Positions 7,278-15,266 of a stretch of 47,244 nucleotides of DNA are shown piece after piece; position 1 is the first letter of the stretch, and every line of letters begins with the position of its first letter. The translations under genes and the position numbers were made by a program. This stretch comes from Sorangium cellulosum (lineage in GTDB: Bacteria; Myxococcota_A; Polyangia; Polyangiales; Polyangiaceae). The notes under the pieces were generated by a model. That model saw only the letters and a program-made list of their open reading frames with translations, searched no databases and was not told the DNA's origin. The stretch is taken from positions 1 to 47,244 of the forward strand of contig DYPH01000032.1 of NCBI GenBank assembly GCA_020720045.1. Reading direction: 5' to 3'.

Positions 7278-9188
7278 ATGCGCTGCCCGATTGCCTTCTT
7301 TGCTGCGTTCCCTCTGTCGCTTGCACTGTTCACCGCCTTCGCCGGCTGCGACGCGACCGTCGACCTCGCGCCCGCTCCAGCGCCGACCCTCGACGCCTCG
7401 TGGCCGACGCCCCGGCACGTCGTCCCCGACAAGGTCGACCTCCTCTTCGCCGTCGACGACTCCGCGGCCATGGCCGACAAGCAGCGCGTCCTCGCGAGCA
7501 CGGTGCCGCGGTTCGTGGAGCGCTTCGTCCGCCCCCGCTGTCGAAACGCCGACGGAACCCCGAACGGTCTCACCGCCTCCGCCGACGGCCTCTGCGCAAG
7601 CGGCACGCCGGAATTCAAGCCGATCACCGACATCCACATCGGCATCGTGACCTCGTCGATGGGGAACTTCGGGACGCCGGCGACCTGCGACACCGAGGGG
7701 ACCAACCTCCGCGGCCACCTCGTCAACGACGGGCGTAGCGCCGCGATCGCCCACGAGCCGAGCGGCTTCCTTGCGTACACGGGCAACGCCACGAGCGCCG
7801 GTACCGGGGCCCAGAACCCGTACACGGACGCGGAGAAATTCGCCGGCAACTTCGGCGCATTCATCAACAACCTCCAAGAGAGGGGCTGCGGCTACGAGTC
7901 CCAACTGGAGTCGGTCCACCACTTCTTGGTGCAGCCCGATCCCTGGAAGGCGATCGCCCGCGACGGCGACGCCGCCCGCTACGACGGGGTCGATCTTGAG
8001 CTCCTCGCCGAGCGGAAGGCGTTCCTCCGCCCCGACTCGGTCGTCGTCGTCGTGATGCTGACCGACGAAGACGACTCCTCCGTCGACCCACTCTCCATCC
8101 AGGGGCGCGGCTGGCTGTACATGGCAAACACGAGCAATGGCCTCACCTTCCCGACCTACGGCAAGAGCGGCAGCGGCGACCAGCAGACCCGCACCGACCG
8201 GCGCTACGGCGGCGGCACCACCGCCCCGAGCGGCACGAGCGCCTGCAAGACCGACACGAACAGCATCTCCTGCGTCCCCTGCTGGGCGTCAAAGGATCGC
8301 GACAGCGACCCGAGCTGCAAGCAGACGTTGAGCCAGGAAGACGACCCGGCCGAGCTGCGCATGTACGCGATGAAGCGTCGTTTTGGCTGGGATCCCCAGT
8401 ACCCGGTCCGCCGCTACGTCGACGGCTTCTCGGCGGTCCGCGCCCCCGATCGGCGCGGCGAGCACGACGCCACCGGCAAGTACGTCGGCACCGCGAAGTG
8501 CGTGAACCCGCTCTTCGCCAGAGAGCTCCCCGCGCCGACCGACGACCTCGACGCGCTCTGCAACCTCGAGCCGGGCCCCCGGGATCCGTCCCAGGTCTTC
8601 TTCGCGGTCGTCGGCGGCGTCCCCGAGGACCTGCTCCGCACCGACGGTTCCCTCGCAAAGCCGCGAAAGACGGCGCTTTCCAGCGACGACTGGCAGAAGA
8701 TCCTCGGCGCGAACCCGGCGACCGGCGACGGGACCGGCATCGACCCGCGCATGATCGCTTCGGCGACGCCGCGAGGCGTGACGCAGCCTGGCTACGACTG
8801 GGACAGCAAGAAGGGGGACCTGATGTTCGCCTGCACCTTCGAGCTCCCGAAGGGCGACCAGCGCATCGGCACCACCGGGACCGCCGACCCGAGCACGAGC
8901 GTCGAGTCGACGGTCTTTGCCTGCAGCAAGTACTGGGATTCGCCGCTCTGCGACCGCCCGCTCACCACGAACGACGCCACCGACACAAGCCTGCGCACGC
9001 AAGTCCGCGCCGCCGCCTACCCGACGCTCCGGCCGCTCCGCGTCGCCAAGGGGCTCGGGAACCAGGCGATCGTCGGTTCGATCTGCCCGACGAACCTCGC
9101 CGACCCGACGAGCGCCGATTACGCCTACCGGCCAACCATCGACGCCATCGTCGACCGCGTGAGCGGGACGCTTGTGGAGCAACCGTGA
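7278..9188 (+). CDS. VWA-domain lipoprotein, copy 2, altered MIDAS (636 aa)
   Basis: This is a paralogue of the preceding gene with the same architecture: signal peptide with AFAGC (Cys24), linker, VWA domain and cysteine-rich insertions. The metal motif here reads DDSAAM, so the second serine of DxSxS is replaced by alanine and metal binding may be weakened. The N-terminal half differs from copy 1 at many positions, but 8573-8986 is base-for-base identical to 6573-6986, suggesting gene conversion. I chose the ATG at 7278, which aligns with copy 1; an in-frame ATG at 7269 is an alternative. The downstream flank is shared with copy 1 for 40 bases, up to the middle of the hairpin. Confidence 0.85.
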   Translation: MRCPIAFFAAFPLSLALFTAFAGCDATVDLAPAPAPTLDASWPTPRHVVPDKVDLLFAVDDSAAMADKQRVLASTVPRFVERFVRPRCRNADGTPNGLTASADGLCASGTPEFKPITDIHIGIVTSSMGNFGTPATCDTEGTNLRGHLVNDGRSAAIAHEPSGFLAYTGNATSAGTGAQNPYTDAEKFAGNFGAFINNLQERGCGYESQLESVHHFLVQPDPWKAIARDGDAARYDGVDLELLAERKAFLRPDSVVVVVMLTDEDDSSVDPLSIQGRGWLYMANTSNGLTFPTYGKSGSGDQQTRTDRRYGGGTTAPSGTSACKTDTNSISCVPCWASKDRDSDPSCKQTLSQEDDPAELRMYAMKRRFGWDPQYPVRRYVDGFSAVRAPDRRGEHDATGKYVGTAKCVNPLFARELPAPTDDLDALCNLEPGPRDPSQVFFAVVGGVPEDLLRTDGSLAKPRKTALSSDDWQKILGANPATGDGTGIDPRMIASATPRGVTQPGYDWDSKKGDLMFACTFELPKGDQRIGTTGTADPSTSVESTVFACSKYWDSPLCDRPLTTNDATDTSLRTQVRAAAYPTLRPLRVAKGLGNQAIVGSICPTNLADPTSADYAYRPTIDAIVDRVSGTLVEQP

Positions 9189-9227
9189 GGGGGTAGCCCA
9201 CTTCAAGCAAAGCCCACGAAGGAGGAC

Positions 9228-9548
9228 TCAGGGCTTCGCGGGGGCGTCGGCGACGGAGGTCACCTTCCAGCCGATGTTGCCAGTATCATTGTTCATCGTA
9301 ACGGTGATCGTTGCAATCATTCCGCTTTCTTCAACGGCCTTGCACTCGAAGGTCCCCTGGGCCTTCGCCTCGATGCCGCTCGGGCAGGTGACCGTCTTCA
9401 AGGTCGCGTCCTTCACCTGCTCCTTGAAGTTTGCACGGATCGACTCTTCGACCTTCGTGTGGTCGATCTGATAAATCTTGCCGTATTCGAACTGCGTCTT
9501 GCAGGCGGTGAGCATGAGGGCGATGGCGAGAGTGGCGTAGGATTTCAT
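9228..9548 (-). CDS. DUF4333-like small lipoprotein (106 aa)
   Basis: MKSYATLAIALMLTAC is a short lipoprotein signal with Cys16. The mature part contains VTCPSGIEAKAQGTFECKAV, matching the pattern of DUF4333 domains, where two cysteines flank a short beta hairpin. The remainder (ATITVTMNNDTGNIGWKV) fits the strands of that fold. It is probably anchored in the envelope; the function of this family is unknown. A start 24 bases upstream is possible but would put a charged extension before the signal. The stop lies at the point where the flank shared between VWA copies ends, so this gene was probably joined to the VWA array by recombination. Confidence 0.75.
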   Translation of the reverse strand: MKSYATLAIALMLTACKTQFEYGKIYQIDHTKVEESIRANFKEQVKDATLKTVTCPSGIEAKAQGTFECKAVEESGMIATITVTMNNDTGNIGWKVTSVADAPAKP

Positions 9549-9774
9549 GATTGTTTCTCGAGCGAAAGGCACTGTGAAGGCCGAGAAATGCCGGCAACGT
9601 GCGGCGTACGCTCCCCGTCGGCGCAGGAAGTCCGACGAGGGTGAACCGGCAAGGGAACCACGAATGTTCCCTCGACTGGCGAACTTCCGCTCACGACCAA
9701 CGGGTTAGAATGGCTTCTCGGTCAAGAATGCGGACGGCGAGCGCGAACAGAACGGCGTTCGCGAGGGCAGCGCC
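9549..9774. other. Intergenic, nothing recognised
   Basis: No convincing gene, hairpin or repeat was seen between the DUF4333-like gene and the VWA remnant. The last 50 bases may be a diverged part of the same remnant. Confidence 0.4.
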
Positions 9775-10049
9775 GTGACCGAGCCCGGCTACGACTGGGA
9801 CAGCAAGAAGGGGGACCTGATGTTCGCCTGCTCCCGAAGGGCGACCAGCGCACCGGCACCATTCGCCGCTCTGCGACCGCCCGCTCACCACGAACGACGC
9901 GACCGACACGACCCTCCGCACGCAAGTCCGCGCCGCCGCCTACCCGACGCGCCGCCCGCTCCGCGTCGCCAAGGGGCTTGGGAACCAGGCGATCGTCGGT
10001 TCGATCTGCCCGACGAACGCGTGAGTGGGACGCTTATTGAGCAACCGTG
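9775..10049 (+). pseudogene. VWA lipoprotein remnant (third copy, with deletions)
   Basis: The segment aligns with the last 400 bases of the VWA genes: it has the GYDWDSKKGDLMFAC coding stretch, then the ALRPPAHHERR region out of frame, then the terminal GTLIEQP and stop. At least three internal deletions are visible relative to 6780-7188, including loss of the part coding NLADPTSADYAYRP. The 5' three quarters of the gene are absent. It is not expected to make a functional protein. Confidence 0.85.
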
Positions 10050-10113
10050 AGTCGCGTGTATCCGGTGAAGGGGCGCCGCCTTACTGGCCGAGCAACCCCA
10101 CCAGGACAAAGTT

Positions 10114-10146
10114 GTTCCTCGATCCGCGCTAGCGGGCGAGGACGAA
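10114..10146. repeat. Family B palindrome at the 3' end of a gene
   Basis: The hairpin is CCTCG-AT-CCGC-loop-GCGG-G-CGAGG. It has the same layout as the other family B elements (AT on one side and a single G on the other as an internal mismatch) but different paired bases. It contains the stop codon of the leftward membrane protein gene, so the last residues of that protein come from the repeat. Confidence 0.65.
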
Positions 10147-10938
10147 GTTGATGGCGACCAAGAGCGCCGCCAGGAGCGGCATCCGTCGCGTCCAGAAGGA
10201 CGGATGGTGGAGCGGCGACACGAGGGGGGCGCGCCGGCGCAAAAAGGTGAATCCTGCGAGCGCATAGAGGGCCGCCAGAAGCCCGAAGCTGACCGGAATA
10301 AGCGGGAACATGTGGCGCAACGCGTAGGTGCTTTCGAGGGTCTCATTGGCCCAAAGAAGCGCCCCTCCGAGGACCCCAAACAGCGCCGCTGCGAGGAAAG
10401 ACTTCCGCGTCAGCGCGCGGACTTGCTCCTCCGGCATGTCGCTAGAATCTTTGACGTCGCAATGGCGCCGGAAGGCGTCCAACAAGGCGTCGAAGTTCTC
10501 CAGGATCACGTAGCCGGTCGTGTCGCCGATCACGTAGGTGTCCAAGGTCGTGGCCGATTCCTCGCAGCTGCGCACGCCGACCACAATCGTCGACGTCCGC
10601 CGCTCGACGAACGCCGCGGCGACCCGGTCCCAGGGGAAGGACACAACCACGGTTTCGTCGCCACGGAGCCAACAGACGCCGCGCGCATCGACCGTGATTT
10701 CTCCGAGCGCCTGCGCGTGGCGCACACTTGCGCGATGGGCGCGCGTGAGGAGGAGCGCGCCGATGACAAACCCGATTCCCCAGCCGCCCGCATAGACCGC
10801 GTCGACGTCATGCAGTCTCCCGGTGAGCTTTGCCCAAAGCTGCCAGCCTACAATCAGGAGACCACCGGCGATGCCGCCTTTGATCGCCGACGAGCTGCTG
10901 CGAAAGCGAAACGCGGGAGACGGGGGGCGCGTGTCCAT
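10129..10938 (-). CDS. Polytopic membrane protein of unknown family (269 aa)
   Basis: Five hydrophobic segments can be seen: two near the N-terminus (IKGGIAGGLLIVGWQLW, then GGWGIGFVIGALLL), two after residue 190, and one at the C-terminus (PLLAALLVAINFVL). A soluble region of about 100 residues between the second and third resembles a YcxB- or PH-like beta domain (GEITVDARGVCWLRGDETVVVSF), as in some bacterial membrane proteins; this is a tentative match. I chose the ATG at 10938 (MDTRPPSP) because the frame further upstream crosses a VWA gene remnant. The gene is inserted between two VWA remnants, and its C-terminus is coded by a family B repeat. Confidence 0.7.
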   Translation of the reverse strand: MDTRPPSPAFRFRSSSSAIKGGIAGGLLIVGWQLWAKLTGRLHDVDAVYAGGWGIGFVIGALLLTRAHRASVRHAQALGEITVDARGVCWLRGDETVVVSFPWDRVAAAFVERRTSTIVVGVRSCEESATTLDTYVIGDTTGYVILENFDALLDAFRRHCDVKDSSDMPEEQVRALTRKSFLAAALFGVLGGALLWANETLESTYALRHMFPLIPVSFGLLAALYALAGFTFLRRRAPLVSPLHHPSFWTRRMPLLAALLVAINFVLAR

Positions 10939-10971
10939 CGGGAGGTCGGGGTTAGCAAGAGATGGGGGGCC

Positions 10972-11130
10972 CCGCCGCTCCGGGTCGCCAAGGGGCTCGG
11001 GAACCAGGCGATCGTCGGTTCGATCTGCCCGACGAACCTCGCCGACCCAACGAGCGCCGATTACGCCTACCGCCCGACCATCGACGCCATCGTCGACCGC
11101 GTGAGCGGGACGCTGATTGAGCAACCTTGA
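10972..11130 (+). pseudogene. VWA lipoprotein remnant (fourth copy, 3' end)
   Basis: This is homologous to the last 155 bases of the VWA genes, from LRVAKGLGNQAIVGS to GTLIEQP and the stop. The reading frame is preserved but nothing upstream of it belongs to the gene. The membrane protein at 10129-10938 lies between this remnant and the third copy. Confidence 0.85.
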
Positions 11131-11165
11131 GGCGAGTTCGCCCGGCCAGTGCGATTCTCGGACAG

Positions 11166-12104
11166 CTACGGCCGTGGCAGGGGCAGGTTGCACGCCGTGC
11201 GTGTCGGCTCTGGCACGAGGGCGTCAAACATCGACCATGTGGCGCCACGCAGCGGCTCCTTGGGGCCCATCCAGCGATTCACCAGGTCGGACCACTTTTT
11301 GGACCGCAACTTGCTGGCTCTTAAGAAGTTGGCACGACCATTTGTAAGTCCAAAGGTCCGCTCAAAATCACCCAAAACCTTCTCGAACCGCGCAACGACG
11401 TCGTCCGCGAATTCTTCGAGCTTGAGAATTTCTTTCGTCGCCCGCCCCTTTGACAGGCCCGACGATTCGAATTTGAGCGTCCAAATCCAAGTCGCCGGTG
11501 GCTTGCTCGGGTTGAGAGGAACCCATCGCAGGTGGTCCAACGGGTCGTCCACGCCAGGATCGATCAAGAGCCCGTGGTCGGGCGTCCACGCAGCGAGGGC
11601 GTCGTCGAGCGTCGCATGCGTGGTCGCGGGGAGTGCGGCAGCGCACGTGCCCGCGTTCAACGGGAAGTAGTTGCCTTTCGCGTTCTTCCCGTTGCAGCGG
11701 ACGCACGAGAAAAACAGGTTCTCCCAGCTCCACGCAAGCCACCAGTAGTGCTCCGCATCCAGGTCCTCGGGCGCGCCACGCATGTGGCGGAAGGCCCCGT
11801 CCTTTGGGCGGAAGTGCTCGACGGGAGCTCCACCTTTCGGGACAACCATTTCGCAGTACGCGCACTTCTTGTTCTGCGCGATGTGCAGAGCTTCTTTCGC
11901 ACATTGGTAGCCGGTCGGATCGGGACGATCTTTAGCCTTCTGGTAAGCCGTCCATGCGACTTTCCCTTTCGAAGCGCGCGCCGTGGCGAGTCCCTTTGGC
12001 TCGGGTCCGCGGACGATCCGAATCATCGCTCGTCCGTCCGCCTCAAAACCTTCGGCAAGTCGCCGATGCCACGTTTCGTGAGTTCGCTCTCCAACCGCTT
12101 TCAT
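11166..12104 (-). CDS. ptuB: Septu-like HNH endonuclease PtuB (312 aa)
   Basis: The HNH core reads CAYC (81-84), VEHFRPK (95-101), YWWLAWSWENL (120-130) and CVRCNGKNAKGNYFP (134-148). This is the pattern of the TIGR02646/PtuB nuclease family: the CxxC pairs bind zinc and His97 is the likely catalytic residue. In Septu systems PtuB cuts nucleic acid when released or activated by the ATPase PtuA upon phage infection. The start overlaps the stop of the ATPase gene by 4 bp, so the pair is translationally coupled. A shorter start at Met27 (MIRIVRG) is also plausible and would fit the family better. The C-terminal 120 residues are helical and less conserved. Confidence 0.8.
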   Translation of the reverse strand: MKAVGERTHETWHRRLAEGFEADGRAMIRIVRGPEPKGLATARASKGKVAWTAYQKAKDRPDPTGYQCAKEALHIAQNKKCAYCEMVVPKGGAPVEHFRPKDGAFRHMRGAPEDLDAEHYWWLAWSWENLFFSCVRCNGKNAKGNYFPLNAGTCAAALPATTHATLDDALAAWTPDHGLLIDPGVDDPLDHLRWVPLNPSKPPATWIWTLKFESSGLSKGRATKEILKLEEFADDVVARFEKVLGDFERTFGLTNGRANFLRASKLRSKKWSDLVNRWMGPKEPLRGATWSMFDALVPEPTRTACNLPLPRP

Positions 12105-13417
12105 TCTTTTTCCTCACCCGCCGTTCGGGACGGGTCGGCAGCAAGGAATGCAAAGCGGCGGAGGTCTTCCCCGGCTGCGTTCAGGGTGAGTCGGTCGAGA
12201 CCAAACCAGGTTCGATAGAGTTCGCCGCCCGTCATCATCCGCGGATCCGGCTGGCTCGGTTCCTCGGAGGTCGATTCCGACCATTCGCCGTCGTCGTCGT
12301 AGGCGAGCCGGACCACGTCGCCCGATTCCTCGTCGACGCCAAGTCGAACAATTTCGTGAGGGGCGAGGCCTGAAAGGAGGACCGGCGAATGTGTGGTCCC
12401 GACGAACTGCATATTCGGAAAGATGCGCTTGAGAGCCCCGACGAAGGACGCTTGCCACGTCGGATGCAGGTAAAGATCGAGTTCGTCGATCAAAACAAGC
12501 CCTCGAAGGTCTTTGGTGGCCTGAACGTCCTCGCCCGCTTCGAGCATGTAGTGGCCAATCAAGTCGGCCACCCACGCGAACGTGGATTGGTAGCCATGCG
12601 AGAGCGAGGTCCCGGGAATCTTCCTCGCATCTTTGCCAAATTTCTGCGTAAAACGATCGGTCGCAATCAAATCATTTGCCGACGTTACGCCTCCCGATCC
12701 GCGCAATTCTACGTCGTTGATTTTGGGGAAGAAGCCGTCACCGCCAAGCGTCAATGCCTCTTTCAGGAGCTTCGCAAACCGACGACTGGTCTCGCCGCGT
12801 TTGCGCCCGGTTGCCCGATCGCGGTCGACGAAGTGGTTGGCGAAGGCGGTCGCCTGGATCGAGCTTTGTGCTTCGAAGAGTGGCCGAAGGCGATCTATCG
12901 CGGGGTGGTTGAGTGGTGGCGTCAGCGCCGGATCGGGGAGCGCCCGAGAAATCCCATAGCCGATCGCAAAGTAGTCCGGCGCGGGTTCCTTCTGGCCGCG
13001 AACCGCCGAGAGAATATCGCCGGCGGGCGAGTTTCGCTGAGGCACTCGCCCATTCATGGAGGTTTCGTAGGGTGGAGCGAGCGCCGGCATCATCACAAGG
13101 CTCTTTGGGGCGAGCCGTAGTCCCGTCTCAAACGCCATCTCAAACGCCTCGATCCCCTCGTGCAATTCAAACGTGGCATCGATTTCCATCGTCTCGTCAT
13201 CCCGACGATCGCGAAGCGTATCGATGGCCTTCGGAAGCCCTCCCGCGAAATAGGACCCCGCGCACGCAAGCGCGATTGCCTGCAGAATCGTCGTCTTGGC
13301 GGTACCATTCTCTCCAATAAGTACAGTCCAGCCGCGCGGCTTACCGTCATGCTCAAACGACAGCGAGAGTTCACGAATTCGCTTCATTCGCTTGATGGAA
13401 AGGTGGCGCAGGTACAT
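12101..13417 (-). CDS. ptuA: Septu-like AAA ATPase PtuA (438 aa)
   Basis: This is an SMC/RecF-type ATPase. The N-terminal strand (MYLRHLSIKRMKRI) precedes Walker A GENGTAKTT (35-43), which has Ala where Gly is usual before the Lys. The ABC-type signature region is SLSHGYQSTFAW, Walker B is LVLIDELDLYLHP, and the switch histidine is in GTTHSPVLLS. The middle section (about 60-250) is an insertion typical of overcoming-lysogenisation-defect-like ATPases. Together with the HNH gene immediately downstream it forms a two-gene Septu module. It is the first gene of the leftward unit; it starts at the ATG at 13417 with no other gene close upstream. Confidence 0.8.
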   Translation of the reverse strand: MYLRHLSIKRMKRIRELSLSFEHDGKPRGWTVLIGENGTAKTTILQAIALACAGSYFAGGLPKAIDTLRDRRDDETMEIDATFELHEGIEAFEMAFETGLRLAPKSLVMMPALAPPYETSMNGRVPQRNSPAGDILSAVRGQKEPAPDYFAIGYGISRALPDPALTPPLNHPAIDRLRPLFEAQSSIQATAFANHFVDRDRATGRKRGETSRRFAKLLKEALTLGGDGFFPKINDVELRGSGGVTSANDLIATDRFTQKFGKDARKIPGTSLSHGYQSTFAWVADLIGHYMLEAGEDVQATKDLRGLVLIDELDLYLHPTWQASFVGALKRIFPNMQFVGTTHSPVLLSGLAPHEIVRLGVDEESGDVVRLAYDDDGEWSESTSEEPSQPDPRMMTGGELYRTWFGLDRLTLNAAGEDLRRFAFLAADPSRTAGEEKE

Positions 13418-13519
13418 GGCTGCGCTCAGCTATACCAAGGTCACTCGCGGCTGCACGCGTTGTTCGTCCGGGGAGGTCGCCGACTGCCGCTTCCAGGCTC
13501 CGCGGACGTTGCACCGCAC

Positions 13520-13557
13520 AAAAAGAGAAAGGTCACGCCTCTGGGGAAGCGCGACCC
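13520..13557 (-). terminator. Intrinsic terminator of the 13583-14350 gene
   Basis: GGTCACG (13531-13537) pairs with CGCGACC (13550-13556) with one mismatch, and on the minus strand a run of five T follows (A-run 13520-13524). Sequence and spacing closely resemble the hairpin at 315-353. Confidence 0.65.
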
Positions 13558-13582
13558 CTCCTCGCTCGTGTCGTGCCGAGGC

Positions 13583-14350
13583 TCAGACGATCGGCTCTTC
13601 GGGGGCCTCGGGCGCGTCCGCTTGCGCCTTCTTGGCGCGGGCGGTCGCCGCCTTCTCGAGGGCGGCCATTGTTCCGAACAGCAGCGACTGGGTCGCGGCG
13701 TCGAGGCCGGCCATCTGGCCGAGCGTGCGGAAGCTGCGGGCGGTCCGTACCCACTGGTTGCGGAGGGCGAGGAGCTCGGCGGCCGAGGGGCCGGTCGGCG
13801 TCGCGAGGGCCGCTTTTTCCGTCTCGATTTCGCGGAGGCGCTCCGCCTCTTTCTGCCACATCTCGACGACGGCGAGGATGTTGGTGCGCCCCACGGCGAT
13901 GTCCTTCAGCGCCTTTTTCTTTGCCGGTTCTTGGGTCAGCCGGCTCCGGAGCAGTTCCGCTTGGCCGGCCTCGGCGAGGTAGCTCTTTCGCGCATGTTCG
14001 AGCCCCTCGGGGAGCAGAAAGTCACGGAGCTCCAAGAGCGCGTCCCCCGACTCCCCCATCGCGCCGAGGAGCGCTGCCCGCGCCGTCAGGTAGTGAAAGA
14101 CGGCGCGAACGCCGCTGTCGTGGCGCTCGTCGCACCGGGAAGACTCGTCGACAAGTGCCGTATATTCGGCATTCTGCGCACGGTCGGAGCTCTTCTGCCT
14201 CTCGTGGAGCGCCCGATGATGGGCGGTGACGACGGGCAGCAGCGCCGCAAGGATCGGGGTCGCTACAATGGCATCATGGGCGGGCCCTGGGTTCACCCAC
14301 GGGCCACTGACAAGGACCATCTCCGCCGAACTCATTGCTTTGAGGGACAT
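13583..14350 (-). CDS. Hypothetical helical protein (255 aa)
   Basis: The family is not recognised. The protein starts MSLKAMSSAEMVLVSG; the middle is strongly helical with many Glu, Lys and Leu residues, and the tail is AKKAQADAPEAPEEP. No membrane segment or enzyme motif is visible. The ATG at 14350 has AAAGGA seven bases upstream, which settles the start although the frame stays open to 14941 through a repeat array. The 5' untranslated region holds two copies of a 45-bp repeat and the 3' end has a terminator like that of the gene at 376-1161. A structural or regulatory role is possible but nothing in the sequence proves it. Confidence 0.7.
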   Translation of the reverse strand: MSLKAMSSAEMVLVSGPWVNPGPAHDAIVATPILAALLPVVTAHHRALHERQKSSDRAQNAEYTALVDESSRCDERHDSGVRAVFHYLTARAALLGAMGESGDALLELRDFLLPEGLEHARKSYLAEAGQAELLRSRLTQEPAKKKALKDIAVGRTNILAVVEMWQKEAERLREIETEKAALATPTGPSAAELLALRNQWVRTARSFRTLGQMAGLDAATQSLLFGTMAALEKAATARAKKAQADAPEAPEEPIV

Positions 14351-14367
14351 CGTATTTTCCTTTCTGT

Positions 14368-14459
14368 TCGACCGACTCGTCCGCCCAAACCGTGAGGAAA
14401 CGGCGAGTAGGATTTGTGTGCTCGCCCGCCCAAACCGTGAGGAAACGGCGAGTAGGATT
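14368..14459. repeat. 45-bp direct repeat in a 5' leader
   Basis: Two copies share GCCCAAACCGTGAGGAAACG and then GCGAGTAGGATT, 45 bp apart. Each can form nested hairpins (CCGT/ACGG inside CTCG/CGAG). They lie 20-110 bases upstream of the start codon at 14350 on the minus strand, so they may be regulator sites or leader hairpins. Confidence 0.7.
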
Positions 14460-14640
14460 GCATGTGCGTCGCGCCCCCGCGCGACCTTGGAAATCAGAGG
14501 CGGCGAGGAGGAAACCGAAAGGCCCGCCGTCTCGCAAGGGAAAAAAGAGGGCCGCGGGCTGAGCGGCGACGCGCGCCTGCCTCCCCTTCCCTGCGCCCGA
14601 GACACGTGAGTCCCGAAAAGTGCTGCCGCCCAGGGTGTCC

Positions 14641-15018
14641 GAGACACTTCAACCGCACGAAACCCCTGTCGGTCAGCGGTTCGAGACACTTCAACCCCAC
14701 GAACCCCCTGCCGGGCAGCGGTTCGAGACACTTCAACCGCAAGAATCCCCCGTCGGGCAGCGGTCCGAGACACTTCAACCGCACGAAACCCCTGCCGCCC
14801 AGGGGTCCGAGACACTTCAACCGCACGGAACCCCTGTCGGTCAGGGGTTTGAGACACTTCAACCGTACGGAACCCCTGTCGGTCAGCGGTTTGAGACACT
14901 TCAACCGTACGGAACCCCTGCCGGTCAGGGGTTTGAGACACTTCAACCGTACAAAACCCCTGTCGGTCACGGGTTTGAGACAGTTCAACCGTACGAAACC
15001 CCTGCCGGTCAGGGGTCG
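14641..15018. repeat. 42-bp tandem array, nine units (array 1)
   Basis: Units start at exactly 42-bp intervals: 14641, 14683, 14725, 14767, 14809, 14851, 14893, 14935 and 14977. Each holds a constant part (GAGACACTTCAACCG) and a hairpin (ACCCCTG, five-base loop, CAGGGGT). Differences fall mainly in the loop, at one arm position and at the hairpin edges, with no preference for any codon position. The array is therefore probably non-coding, although several frames stay open. A half unit (CCGCCCAGGG) precedes it, and TCGGCTACGTAAAAACACTC follows it. Confidence 0.9.
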
Positions 15019-15089
15019 GCTACGTAAAAACACTCGGAATCCGCTCGGAGCGGTCTCCGTTCGCGGAGCGCTTCCCCCGTTATCGCTGG
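15019..15089. other. Conserved right flank of array 1
   Basis: The first 30 bases after the last unit are the same as after array 2 at 30107 (TCGGCTACGTAAAAACACTC then GGAATCCGC). No gene is seen. Confidence 0.6.
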
Positions 15090-15167
15090 CGGCGCCAGGA
15101 AGTGAGCAAGTGCAGCGCGATCGCCGGCAATGAAGCGGACAGAGGCTTTCCGAGCTTTCTTCGTGGC
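15090..15167 (-). pseudogene. 5' remnant of a 376-1161-type gene
   Basis: About 78 bases closely match 1074-1160, the N-terminal coding part of the gene at 376-1161 (shared blocks include CAGCGCGATCG and CAGAGGCTTTC). The start codon position is changed and the rest of the gene is missing. The 42-bp array lies where the gene body would continue. Confidence 0.75.
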
Positions 15168-15266
15168 GCGCGCGATTCACGGGCGCTCCACGCGTCGCAT
15201 TCGGTATGTTCCGCGCGATGTTGCGGGCCTCGCCCGTTGCCGAAGCCGCCCCGCAAAGGAGGACCG

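Noticed and set aside
5353-7326. Long leftward open frame opposite VWA copy 1
   Set aside because: It has no domain and mirrors the codon structure of the VWA gene.
14641-15018. CRISPR array
   Set aside because: The whole 42-bp unit is repeated with small changes; there are no unique spacers and no cas genes.
14494-15180. Repeat protein coded by array 1 on either strand
   Set aside because: Several frames are open only because the unit is a multiple of three. Changes do not favour any codon position, and array 2 gives the same open frames in other contexts.
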